From: Anianabacter salinae
GTDB taxonomy: Bacteria; Pseudomonadota; Alphaproteobacteria; Rhodobacterales; Rhodobacteraceae
Assembly: GCF_019061145.1 (NCBI RefSeq)
Contig: NZ_JAHQZS010000010.1
Coordinates: 1 to 45,075, forward strand
Length of the DNA: 45,075 nucleotides
Reading direction: 5' to 3'
The notes under the pieces: model-generated
Told to the model about the DNA's origin: nothing
The model's input: the letters and a program-made list of their open reading frames with translations, nothing else
Databases searched by the model: none
Made by a program: the position numbers and the translations under genes
Shown: in pieces, positions 38,799 to 45,075 of the stretch
Layout: each line of letters starts with the position of its first letter
Numbering within the stretch: position 1 is the first letter of the stretch

Positions 38799-39095
38799 AT
38801 GGGAGTGTTTACCCGATCAACCGAAACGGCGCCCTGCACCGTCGAGGTCGTTCACAAGTTCGAAGAGCTCAGCGCGCATGTGCGGCTGAACAACGGGGCG
38901 GTCATTCACCCCGGTGACACGGTCAAGGTCCACGGCGCGCCGGTGCTGGCGCAATGGGGCGAACATATCGAAGAAGATCGGATCGCGACGATCACTCGGG
39001 CCAGCGCAGTGGAACGCCTGTGGACCCGGATGACCGGCGATTTCGAATTCATGGAACTCTGCGAGTTCTCGTTCTCCGAGGAGGCGACGCTATGA
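38799..39095 (+). CDS. bciE: BciE-like auxiliary subunit of the oxygen-dependent cyclase
   Basis: A 98-residue soluble protein with no signal peptide. It lies directly before acsF and overlaps it by four bases (ATGA). In R. sphaeroides a small protein at this position, BciE, is required with AcsF for the oxygen-dependent Mg-protoporphyrin monomethyl ester cyclase. The short length and sequence, including HVRLNNGAVIHPGDTVKVHG and the FEFMELCEFSF tail, fit that assignment, but I cannot align it here. AAAGGAACC lies before the ATG. The alternative is a merely conserved hypothetical protein of the cluster. Confidence 0.75.
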   Translation: MGVFTRSTETAPCTVEVVHKFEELSAHVRLNNGAVIHPGDTVKVHGAPVLAQWGEHIEEDRIATITRASAVERLWTRMTGDFEFMELCEFSFSEEATL

Positions 39096-40225
39096 ACGTC
39101 CAGACCAACGCGACGCACACCGCCGACGCCACCACCGTGGAAGAGGGTCTTGCCCTGCAGCAGGAGCAGGCAAAGTTCGACAGCAAGTCGGCGACCGACC
39201 TTGCGATGCAGAACACCATCCTGACGCCGCGCTTCTACACCACCGATTTCGAAGAGCTGGACGCCGTCGACGTGACCCCCGTGCGCGCCGACTGGGACAA
39301 GCTGATGGACCAGATGCGCAGCGACCCCAACAAGGGCCACTTCCGCAAGACCGAGGACTGGGATCATGTCGACTGGGACGGGATGGAGCCGGAGCTGAAG
39401 AAGGAAGTGCTCGACTTCCTGATCTCGTCCTGCACCGCCGAATTCTCGGGCTGCGTGCTTTACAAGGAGATGAAGCGCCGCGGGTCCAACAAGGACATCA
39501 AGGAGCTGTTCAGCTACATGTCGCGCGACGAGGCGCGGCACGCGGGCTTCATCAACGATGCGCTGCGCGAGGCAGGCGTCGCGGTGAACCTTGGCTTCCT
39601 GACGCGGGAGAAGAAATACACCTACTTCCGGCCCAAGTTCATCTACTACGCGACCTACCTGTCGGAAAAGATCGGCTACGCCCGCTATATCACGATCTAC
39701 CGCCACCTCGAGGCACACCCCGAGCACCGGTTCCACCCGATCTTCAAGTGGTTCCGTGAATGGTGCAACGACGAGTTCAGCCATGGCGAGGCCTTTGCCC
39801 TGCTGATGCGGACCGACCCCAAGCTGACGACAAGCTGGTCGAACAAGCTGTGGATCAAGTTCTTCCTCACCGCCGTCTATTCGACGATGTGGGTCCGCGA
39901 CCATGCGCGGGTGGCATTCCATGACGCGCTTGGCGTCGACATCGACTGGTATGACCAGCAGGTGTTCGAGAAGACGTCCGAAATCTCGAAGCAGGTGTTC
40001 CCGATGGTGCTTGACATCGACCATCCGCGCTGGATGCCGAACCTGCGCAAGCTGGAGACCGCGTTCAACGACATGGACGCGGCGAAGAAGCGCGGCGGCC
40101 TCGGCGGGCTTTTCGGGCGTGCCTCGGCCGGGCTTCGGGCGGGGCTGTGCTTTGTCTCGCTCTACACGATCCCGGCGATCCCGAACGAGGTGCCCGCCGA
40201 CGTGCGCCTGGAGCCGGCGTATTGA
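39092..40225 (+). CDS. acsF: Aerobic magnesium-protoporphyrin IX monomethyl ester cyclase AcsF
   Basis: A 377-residue di-iron oxidative cyclase that forms ring E of bacteriochlorophyll using oxygen. The two iron-binding ExxH motifs are in SRDEARHAGFIND and EWCNDEFSHGEAF. The characteristic LTPRFYTTDFEELDAVDV segment and KKYTYFRPKFIYYATYLSEK are present. Its presence indicates bacteriochlorophyll synthesis under oxygen. The anaerobic cyclase BchE is not in this window. The ATG at 39092 overlaps the BciE-like gene. A repeat element separates it from puhE. Confidence 0.96.
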   Translation: MNVQTNATHTADATTVEEGLALQQEQAKFDSKSATDLAMQNTILTPRFYTTDFEELDAVDVTPVRADWDKLMDQMRSDPNKGHFRKTEDWDHVDWDGMEPELKKEVLDFLISSCTAEFSGCVLYKEMKRRGSNKDIKELFSYMSRDEARHAGFINDALREAGVAVNLGFLTREKKYTYFRPKFIYYATYLSEKIGYARYITIYRHLEAHPEHRFHPIFKWFREWCNDEFSHGEAFALLMRTDPKLTTSWSNKLWIKFFLTAVYSTMWVRDHARVAFHDALGVDIDWYDQQVFEKTSEISKQVFPMVLDIDHPRWMPNLRKLETAFNDMDAAKKRGGLGGLFGRASAGLRAGLCFVSLYTIPAIPNEVPADVRLEPAY

Positions 40226-40269
40226 CCGGGATCGAGCGGTTTCGCGCGGCTGACGCCGCGCGACCGGCT

Positions 40270-40324
40270 GGGGGGCTTTGCCCCCCAGACCCCCCAGAGG
40301 TATTTGGAGACCAAAGATGGGGGG
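40270..40324 (+). repeat. Rhodobacterales-type intergenic hairpin repeat, copy B
   Basis: GGGGGGCTTTGCCCCCC is followed by another C-rich block and TATTTGGAGACCAAAGATGG, closely matching copy A at 33602-33674. Here the end of the repeat appears to provide GGAGA and the ATG of puhE. Confidence 0.65.
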
Positions 40325-41144
40325 CGCCGTGCTGAGTTCCCCGTGGATCGCTGGCGTTCTGGCGCTGTTCATCTGGTGGTTTTCCACCGGGATCATCCTT
40401 GTCGCGGTTAAATCCGCCGACCGGGCGGGACGCGACGGGCATGTGCTCTCGGGGCTGTTGGCCCTGCCGGTGCTGATCTGCGGCGTCTGGGGCGTGATGC
40501 AGACGACCGGGCGCAGCGATCCGCTGGCGGTCTACCTTGCCTTCGGCTCGGCGCTGGCGATCTGGGGCTGGATCGAGCTGGCGTTCCTGGCCGGGCTGGT
40601 GACGGGACCGAACCGGGCGCCCTGCCCGCCGTTCGTGCCCGAGTGGGAGAGGTTCCTGCGCGCCTGGGGCACCATCGCCTATCACGAGATGCTGCTGGTC
40701 ATCGCCTTCGTCTGGCTGGCCTGGGTCACCCGCGACGCGGTGAACCCGTTTGCCTTCTGGACCTTCGGCGTGCTGTTCGCCGCCCGCATCTCGGCCAAGC
40801 TGAACCTGTTTTTCGGCGTGCCCAAGATCAACACCGAGTTCCTGCCGCGCCCGCTGGCGCATCTGCCGAGCCATTTCCGCCGGGGCCGGCAAAGCTGGCT
40901 GTTCCCGGTGTCGATCACCCTTCTGAGCTTCGCGACGGCCTGCTGGCTGGAGCGTCTGTATTCCGCTGAGACCGCGATGGCGGTCGTCGGCTTTGCCCTG
41001 CTTTCGGCACTGACCGCCCTTGCCCTTCTGGAGCATTGGCTGATGGTGCTGCCGCTGCCCGACGAGAAACTCTGGCGCTGGATGATTCCCGCGCCCAAAC
41101 CTGATCCAAAAAGACTGACGAGGGGGGATACCCATGGATTTTGA
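40317..41144 (+). CDS. puhE: Putative photosynthetic complex assembly protein PuhE (DUF3623)
   Basis: A 275-residue membrane protein with about six to seven helices. The start [20 protein letters not shown] is the typical family N-terminus. [22 protein letters not shown] is the conserved loop. It is linked to photosynthetic complex assembly by gene position, and its biochemical role is not known. GGAGA lies 6 bases before the ATG at 40317, both inside the repeat. A GTG at 40329 is an alternative start that would align better with the family N-terminus. Its 3' end overlaps hemA by 11 bases. Confidence 0.88.
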   Translation: MGGAVLSSPWIAGVLALFIWWFSTGIILVAVKSADRAGRDGHVLSGLLALPVLICGVWGVMQTTGRSDPLAVYLAFGSALAIWGWIELAFLAGLVTGPNRAPCPPFVPEWERFLRAWGTIAYHEMLLVIAFVWLAWVTRDAVNPFAFWTFGVLFAARISAKLNLFFGVPKINTEFLPRPLAHLPSHFRRGRQSWLFPVSITLLSFATACWLERLYSAETAMAVVGFALLSALTALALLEHWLMVLPLPDEKLWRWMIPAPKPDPKRLTRGDTHGF

Positions 41145-42351
41145 CGCTTTGTTCACTGACCAGATCGACGCGCTGAAGCGGGACGGAAACTACCGCATCT
41201 TCGCCGATCTGGAGCGTCGCTGCGGGTCTTTCCCCAAGGCACAGAACCACAAGAGCTGCGGCGATACCCGTGAAGTGACGGTGTGGTGTTCGAACGACTA
41301 TCTCGGGATGGGCCAGCACCCTGCGGTCATGCAGGCGATGAAGGATGCCGTGGATGCCTGCGGCACAGGCGCGGGCGGCACGCGCAACATTTCGGGCACC
41401 AACCACTACCACCTTCTGCTGGAGCAAGAGCTTGCCGATCTGCACGGCAAGGAGGCGGCGCTTTTGTTCACCTCGGGCTACGTGTCGAACTGGGCTGCGC
41501 TGTCGACGCTGGGCTCGCGCCTGCCCGGCGCGGTGATCCTGTCGGATGCGGGCAACCATGCCAGCATGATCGAGGGCATCCGCCATTCCCGCGCCGAAAA
41601 GGTGATCTGGCGCCATAACGACGTCGAGGATCTGGACCGCAAGCTGGCGGCGATCGGGCCGGACCGTCCCAAGATTGTCGCCTTCGAGAGCGTCTATTCG
41701 ATGGACGGCGACATCAGCCCTATGGCCGAGATCATTGAGGTCGCGGAAAAGCATGGTGCGATGACCTATCTCGACGAGGTGCACGCGGTGGGCATGTACG
41801 GCCCGCGCGGCGGCGGCATTTCCGAGCGCGAGGGACTGGCGGACCGCATCACGCTGATCGAGGGGACGCTGGGCAAAGCCTACGGCGTCGTTGGCGGCTA
41901 CATCACCGGATCGGTGGCGCTGTGCGATTTCATCCGCTCCTTCGCCTCGGGCTTCATCTTTACCACCGCCCTGCCCCCGGCCGTCGCCGCGGCGGCCACA
42001 GCCTCGATCGCGCATCTCAAGCGCTCGCAGATGGAACGCGCCCGGCAACAGCGGCAAGTCGCCAAGCTGCGCGCGGAACTGGATGCCATCGGCATCCCGC
42101 ATCTGCCGAACGACAGCCACATCATCCCCGTGATGATCAAGGATCCGGTCAAGTGCCGGATGATCTCGGACATCCTGATGGATGACTGGGGAATCTACGT
42201 GCAGCCGATCAACTATCCGACCGTGCCCAAGGGCACCGAGCGGCTGCGCATCACGCCCTCGCCAATGCATTCGGACGCGGATATCGCGCATCTGGTCGAG
42301 GCGCTTTCAGACCTGTGGTCGCATTGCGCCCTGGCGCGCGCGGTCGCGTAA
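41134..42351 (+). CDS. hemA: 5-aminolevulinate synthase HemA
   Basis: A 405-residue PLP enzyme that condenses glycine and succinyl-CoA, the first step of tetrapyrrole synthesis in alphaproteobacteria. The catalytic lysine is Lys248 in [15 protein letters not shown], the same number as in R. capsulatus. The substrate block is [18 protein letters not shown], and [16 protein letters not shown] carries the PLP-binding Asp. The ATG overlaps puhE by 11 bases, with GGGGGAT before it. The 138 bases after the gene hold the upstream region of cycA. The linkage to photosynthesis genes lets pigment supply follow their expression. Confidence 0.97.
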   Translation: MDFDALFTDQIDALKRDGNYRIFADLERRCGSFPKAQNHKSCGDTREVTVWCSNDYLGMGQHPAVMQAMKDAVDACGTGAGGTRNISGTNHYHLLLEQELADLHGKEAALLFTSGYVSNWAALSTLGSRLPGAVILSDAGNHASMIEGIRHSRAEKVIWRHNDVEDLDRKLAAIGPDRPKIVAFESVYSMDGDISPMAEIIEVAEKHGAMTYLDEVHAVGMYGPRGGGISEREGLADRITLIEGTLGKAYGVVGGYITGSVALCDFIRSFASGFIFTTALPPAVAAAATASIAHLKRSQMERARQQRQVAKLRAELDAIGIPHLPNDSHIIPVMIKDPVKCRMISDILMDDWGIYVQPINYPTVPKGTERLRITPSPMHSDADIAHLVEALSDLWSHCALARAVA

Positions 42352-42490
42352 GAAGCAGCGTGTGGCAGGGTTTTTATCATTGATCGCCTTGCCGCCATCG
42401 GCTCTGGTGCTACCGTTGTGCCATCGCCAGCGCGCGGCCATGTCTGGCCCGCCAAGGCCCTGTAACTTGAGATCCAAAGGGAGGAGACTC

Positions 42491-42979
42491 ATGCTCCGTA
42501 CCACCGCAATTCTCGCCGCAATGACCTTGTCGGCCCCCGCATTCGCGGCAAGCCACGCGACCGGCGACGCCGCTGCGGGCGAAGACGTGTTCCGCCAGTG
42601 CATCACATGCCACGTCATCCAGGACGACGATGGCGAGACGATCGCAGGACGCGGTCAGCCGAACCGCGCCGCGCCCAACCTCTACGGCGTCTGGGGACGT
42701 CAGGCCGGCACGATCGAGGAGTTCAACTATTCGGACTCGATGGTCGAAGCCGGTGAAGCGGGCCTGATGTGGAACCAGGAAGACTTCGTTGCCTATGTTC
42801 AGGACCCGACGGGTTTCTTGCGTGAGTATCTCGACGACAACCGCGCCCGCGGCAAGATGAGCTTTCGCGTCCGCTCCGAGGACGACGCGGCCAACGTCTG
42901 GGCCTACCTCGTCCAGTTCGGCGGCGGCGCACCCGAGGGCGAGATGGAAGAAGGCGAAGAGGCCCCGGCCTCGAACTGA
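42491..42979 (+). CDS. cycA: Cytochrome c2 (CycA)
   Basis: A 162-residue periplasmic cytochrome with a signal peptide ending AFAASH at about residue 20. The haem site is CITCH (Cys37, Cys40, His41) and the axial methionine is Met123 in GKMSF. NLYGVWGRQAGT and FVAYVQDPTGFLREYL align with R. sphaeroides cytochrome c2, which shuttles electrons from the bc1 complex to the oxidised reaction centre. An acidic tail (GEMEEGEEAP) extends beyond the usual C-terminus. GGGAGGAGACTC lies before the ATG. A terminator follows. Confidence 0.93.
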   Translation: MLRTTAILAAMTLSAPAFAASHATGDAAAGEDVFRQCITCHVIQDDDGETIAGRGQPNRAAPNLYGVWGRQAGTIEEFNYSDSMVEAGEAGLMWNQEDFVAYVQDPTGFLREYLDDNRARGKMSFRVRSEDDAANVWAYLVQFGGGAPEGEMEEGEEAPASN

Positions 42980-43005
42980 GTCATGCTCGATATGCATGAT
43001 GGAAG

Positions 43006-43039
43006 CGGCCGCCGGGACCACCGGCGGCCGTATTCGTTT
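43006..43039 (+). terminator. Likely terminator after cycA
   Basis: CGGCCGCCGG (43006-43015) and CCGGCGGCCG (43021-43030) pair perfectly around a five-base loop, 27 bases after the cycA stop. The following TATTCGTTTC has few T residues, so it may be a weak or Rho-assisted terminator. Confidence 0.65.
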
Positions 43040-43095
43040 CCGTATCGGCCTGAGGTGAAGATGGCCCTTGCGCAAGGCGAACCCGAGCGACAGCG

Positions 43096-43275
43096 ATGGA
43101 CATGGCGGACCGCGCGGGATCAATCTGGAGCCTCGATGTCCCGTCCACCAAGAAAACAGTCATGGACATCGATCAGCGGTCGCAGATCATCGCGGCCCGA
43201 AGCCGTGAGCCTTTGGCGGCGGAACACGTGGCTCAAGCCACCAGCGCGCACGTTCCCGTTTACGCACCGCCTTGA
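43096..43275 (+). CDS. Possible small protein, 59 residues
   Basis: An uninterrupted frame from ATG 43096 to TGA 43273-43275 encodes a hydrophilic 59-residue product. It contains MDMADRAGSIWSLD and QRSQIIAARSREPLAAEHVA. No clear ribosome-binding site precedes it and I recognise no family. The helix-like middle and normal-looking codons make it more plausible than other frames in this gap. Confidence 0.3.
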   Translation: MDMADRAGSIWSLDVPSTKKTVMDIDQRSQIIAARSREPLAAEHVAQATSAHVPVYAPP

Positions 43276-43309
43276 AACACTGCAATGCTTTGGTTCCATG
43301 GAGGAACAC

Positions 43310-43477
43310 ATGACGAAGCCCGACTGCTCGTTCCAGTATTCCCCCGCATCAACGCAAGCAATCACGCCAGCCGCCCCCTTCAAACGAATGGGGACAAAGA
43401 CTGCGGTTTCGCTTAGTCTTCGCGATAACCGTCCCCGGCATTCGAGCTGCCGAATGTCCAATCTTTCGGAAGGCTAG
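43310..43477 (+). CDS. Possible small protein, 55 residues
   Basis: A frame from ATG 43310 to TAG 43475-43477. It has a very strong Shine-Dalgarno, GGAGGAAC, three bases before the ATG, which is the reason to list it. The product MTKPDCSFQYSPA and onward is not recognised, and its codon use looks less typical of the genome. It ends 3 bases before the vWA gene. It might be a leader peptide, or only that gene's upstream region. Confidence 0.25.
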   Translation: MTKPDCSFQYSPASTQAITPAAPFKRMGTKTAVSLSLRDNRPRHSSCRMSNLSEG

Positions 43478-43480
43478 CGC

Positions 43481-45075
43481 ATGAAGATACCCGCCGTTGT
43501 CCTGTCGGTGCTGTCAGGTTTGCTGCCTGTCGCCGTATCTGCCGCCGATGATGTGATGATCGTCTACGACGGTTCCAATTCGATGTGGGGACAGATCGAC
43601 GGCGTTGCCAAGATCACGACTGCTCGGGAAGTCATGGCCGATCTGATCGAGACCTGGCCGCAGTCGACCAACCTGGGCCTTCTGGCCTATGGTCATCGAC
43701 GCGAAGGCGATTGCAGCGACATCGAACTCATGATCCCGCCGGGGACGGTCGATCGGGCGGCCTTCCTGGAAGCGGTGAACGACATCACGCCGCGCGGAAA
43801 GACGCCGTTGACCGACGCCGTGGTGCAGGCCGCCGAGAGGCTGTCGTTCCGCGACAACCCGGCCACGGTGGTCCTGATTTCGGACGGGATAGAATCTTGC
43901 CAGGCCGATCCCTGCTCGATCTCGGCTCAGCTTGAGGAACAGGGGATCGCCTTTACAGCCCATGTCATCGGGTTCGACGTCGCTAGTGAGGATCAGCGGC
44001 AGCTTTCGTGCATCGCGGAGAATACCGGTGGAACGTTTGTCGCGGCGCAAGATGCCGACGAATTGCGCACTGCACTCGCGCAGGTGCAGCAGGTTATCGA
44101 GACGCTTCCCGCCGTGAAACCAGAGCCGGTTCCCGAGCCAGAACCCGAGCCTGAGCCCGAGCCGGTACAGGAGGTGTCGATATCGGCACCGGGAACCGTG
44201 GTCGCTGGAACCGTGTTCGATGTCACCTGGAGCGAGGCGCTCAACACGCTCGACATCGTGCTGATCGCTCCGGCTGGATCAGACGACGAGGCGAGGGAAA
44301 GCTACGTTCCCGTCCGCACGAATACCGAGGGCGAATTGACCGCGCCCGCCCAGCCCGGGCTCTACGAAGTGCGATACAGGCTGGACGCGGGGCGGGTCAT
44401 TCTGGCCGCCACGCCGGTCGAGGTGGTTGCCGCAGAGGTCAGCGTGACAGCACCCGCAAAAGTGGTCGCCGGAACCGTGTTCGACGTGACGTGGAGCGAA
44501 GCGCTGAACACGCGCGACATCGTGCTGATCGCTCCGGCCGGGTCGGACGACGAGGCGCGGGAAAGCTACATTCCCGTCCGCACGAATACCGAAGGTGAAT
44601 TGACTGCGCCTGCCCAGCCCGGGCTCTATGAGGTGCGCTATCGGCAGGACGCGGGGCGGGTCATTCTGGCGTCTACCTCTGTCGAGGTGGTCGCCGCCGA
44701 AGTCAGCGTCACCGCGCCCGCCAAGGTGGTCGCCGGAACCGTGTTCGATGTCTCCTGGAGCGAGGCGCTCAACACGCGCGACATCGTGCTGATCGCCCCG
44801 GCCGGGTCAGACGACGAGGCAAGAGAGAGCTACGTTCCCGTCCGCACGAATACCGAAGGTGAATTGACCGCACCCGCCCAGCCCGGGCTCTATGAAGTGC
44901 GCTATCGGCAGGATGAGGGGCGGGTCATCCTTGCCACCACGCCGGTCGAGGTGGTCGCCGCCGAAGTCAGCGTCACCGCGCCCGCCCAAGTGGTCGCTGG
45001 AACCGTGTTCGATGTTACCTGGAGCGAGGCGCTGAACACGCGCGATATCGTGCTGATCGCTCCGGCTGGCTCGGA
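43481..45075 (+). CDS. Secreted von Willebrand factor A protein with tandem 88-residue repeats (3' truncated)
   Basis: The window ends inside this gene after 531 codons. A signal peptide of about 21 residues (ends AVSAADD) is followed by a vWA domain with a complete MIDAS motif: DGSNS in VYDGSNSMWGQ, Thr in GKTPLTDAV, and Asp in LISDGIES. Two Cys pairs (SCQADPC and later) could stabilise it. A Pro-Glu linker leads to repeats of 88 residues, each containing VVAGTVFDV, DIVLIAPAGSDDEARESY and PAQPGLYEVRY, resembling a beta-sandwich domain. The protein should act in the periplasm or at the surface as a metal-dependent ligand binder. No partner is known. The start is at ATG 43481. Confidence 0.85.
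   Translation, partial: MKIPAVVLSVLSGLLPVAVSAADDVMIVYDGSNSMWGQIDGVAKITTAREVMADLIETWPQSTNLGLLAYGHRREGDCSDIELMIPPGTVDRAAFLEAVNDITPRGKTPLTDAVVQAAERLSFRDNPATVVLISDGIESCQADPCSISAQLEEQGIAFTAHVIGFDVASEDQRQLSCIAENTGGTFVAAQDADELRTALAQVQQVIETLPAVKPEPVPEPEPEPEPEPVQEVSISAPGTVVAGTVFDVTWSEALNTLDIVLIAPAGSDDEARESYVPVRTNTEGELTAPAQPGLYEVRYRLDAGRVILAATPVEVVAAEVSVTAPAKVVAGTVFDVTWSEALNTRDIVLIAPAGSDDEARESYIPVRTNTEGELTAPAQPGLYEVRYRQDAGRVILASTSVEVVAAEVSVTAPAKVVAGTVFDVSWSEALNTRDIVLIAPAGSDDEARESYVPVRTNTEGELTAPAQPGLYEVRYRQDEGRVILATTPVEVVAAEVSVTAPAQVVAGTVFDVTWSEALNTRDIVLIAPAGS
44174..45075 (+). repeat. Tandem 264-bp coding repeats in the vWA gene
   Basis: In-frame repeat units begin at 44174, 44438, 44702 and 44966, each exactly 264 bases (88 codons); the fourth is cut by the window end. 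Long stretches are identical at nucleotide level, indicating recent duplication or gene conversion. Such repeats are prone to copy-number change and to assembly collapse. Confidence 0.95.

Noticed and set aside
42983-43477. 164-codon frame spanning the gap after cycA
   Set aside because: Rich in Arg and Trp without structure, runs through the terminator hairpin and has no ribosome-binding site at its start.

Overview
The window looks like a chromosomal or plasmid-borne segment of an aerobic or facultatively photosynthetic alphaproteobacterium, most likely a member of the Rhodobacterales. The evidence is the gene order ppsR-ppaA-bchFNBHLM-lhaA-puhABC-bciE-acsF-puhE-hemA-cycA, the Rhodobacter-type 5-aminolevulinate synthase and cytochrome c2, TGT-N12-ACA PpsR boxes, and high G+C in most genes. 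No genus can be fixed from the sequence alone.

Layout. (1) 1-5251 is an accessory polysaccharide region with visibly lower G+C. It holds the end of an IS3-like element, a zinc-ribbon methyltransferase, a decayed SDR pseudogene, an intact SDR, a KdsB-like cytidylyltransferase, a KdsC-like HAD phosphatase and an O-antigen ligase/polymerase-like membrane protein. Together they suggest a CMP-activated 3-deoxy-ulosonic acid for surface glycans. (2) 5255-9154 on the minus strand is the overlapping operon bchG-orf428(pucC-like)-bchP-idi, making, esterifying and reducing the bacteriochlorophyll tail. A PpsR box abuts the bchG start. (3) 9156-24053 is an insert of about 15 kb between bchG and ppsR, where the comparable interval in Rhodobacter carries bchJ/bchE. 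It contains a GSU2403-type nucleotidyltransferase behind an operator of four TGTT(G/C)AACA-like sites and a PATR-repeat autotransporter. A run of exported proteins follows: two V8/trypsin-like proteases with near-identical heads and different tails, a dihaem-binding DUF4384 protein, an OmpA-like protein and a double-FAS1 protein. It ends with an OsmC/TetR pair. (4) 24129-42979 is the main photosynthesis superoperon and its regulators. ppsR and ppaA are on the minus strand and everything from bchF to cycA is on the plus strand, with many start/stop overlaps. (5) 42980-45075 is a gap with two possible small ORFs and a 3'-truncated secreted von Willebrand A protein carrying tandem 264-bp repeats.

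How the parts work together. HemA starts tetrapyrrole synthesis. BchH, BchM, AcsF/BciE, BchLNB and BchF carry out successive steps towards bacteriochlorophyllide, and BchG, BchP and Idi supply and attach the tail. LhaA, PuhA, PuhB, PuhC and PuhE build the reaction centre and LH1, and CycA carries electrons to it. PpsR and PpaA/AerR provide redox and light control. puf, crt, bchXYZ, bchD, bchI, bchC and bchE are not in the window, so the photosynthesis cluster is split or continues elsewhere.

The most unusual part is the secreted cluster at 13900-21390: two proteases sharing head and four-cysteine module but ending in WD40 or LprI/SH3 tails, next to a DUF4384 haem protein and an OmpA anchor. 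Its function is unknown. A periplasmic envelope-sensing or proteolytic complex is an inference, not something the sequence proves.
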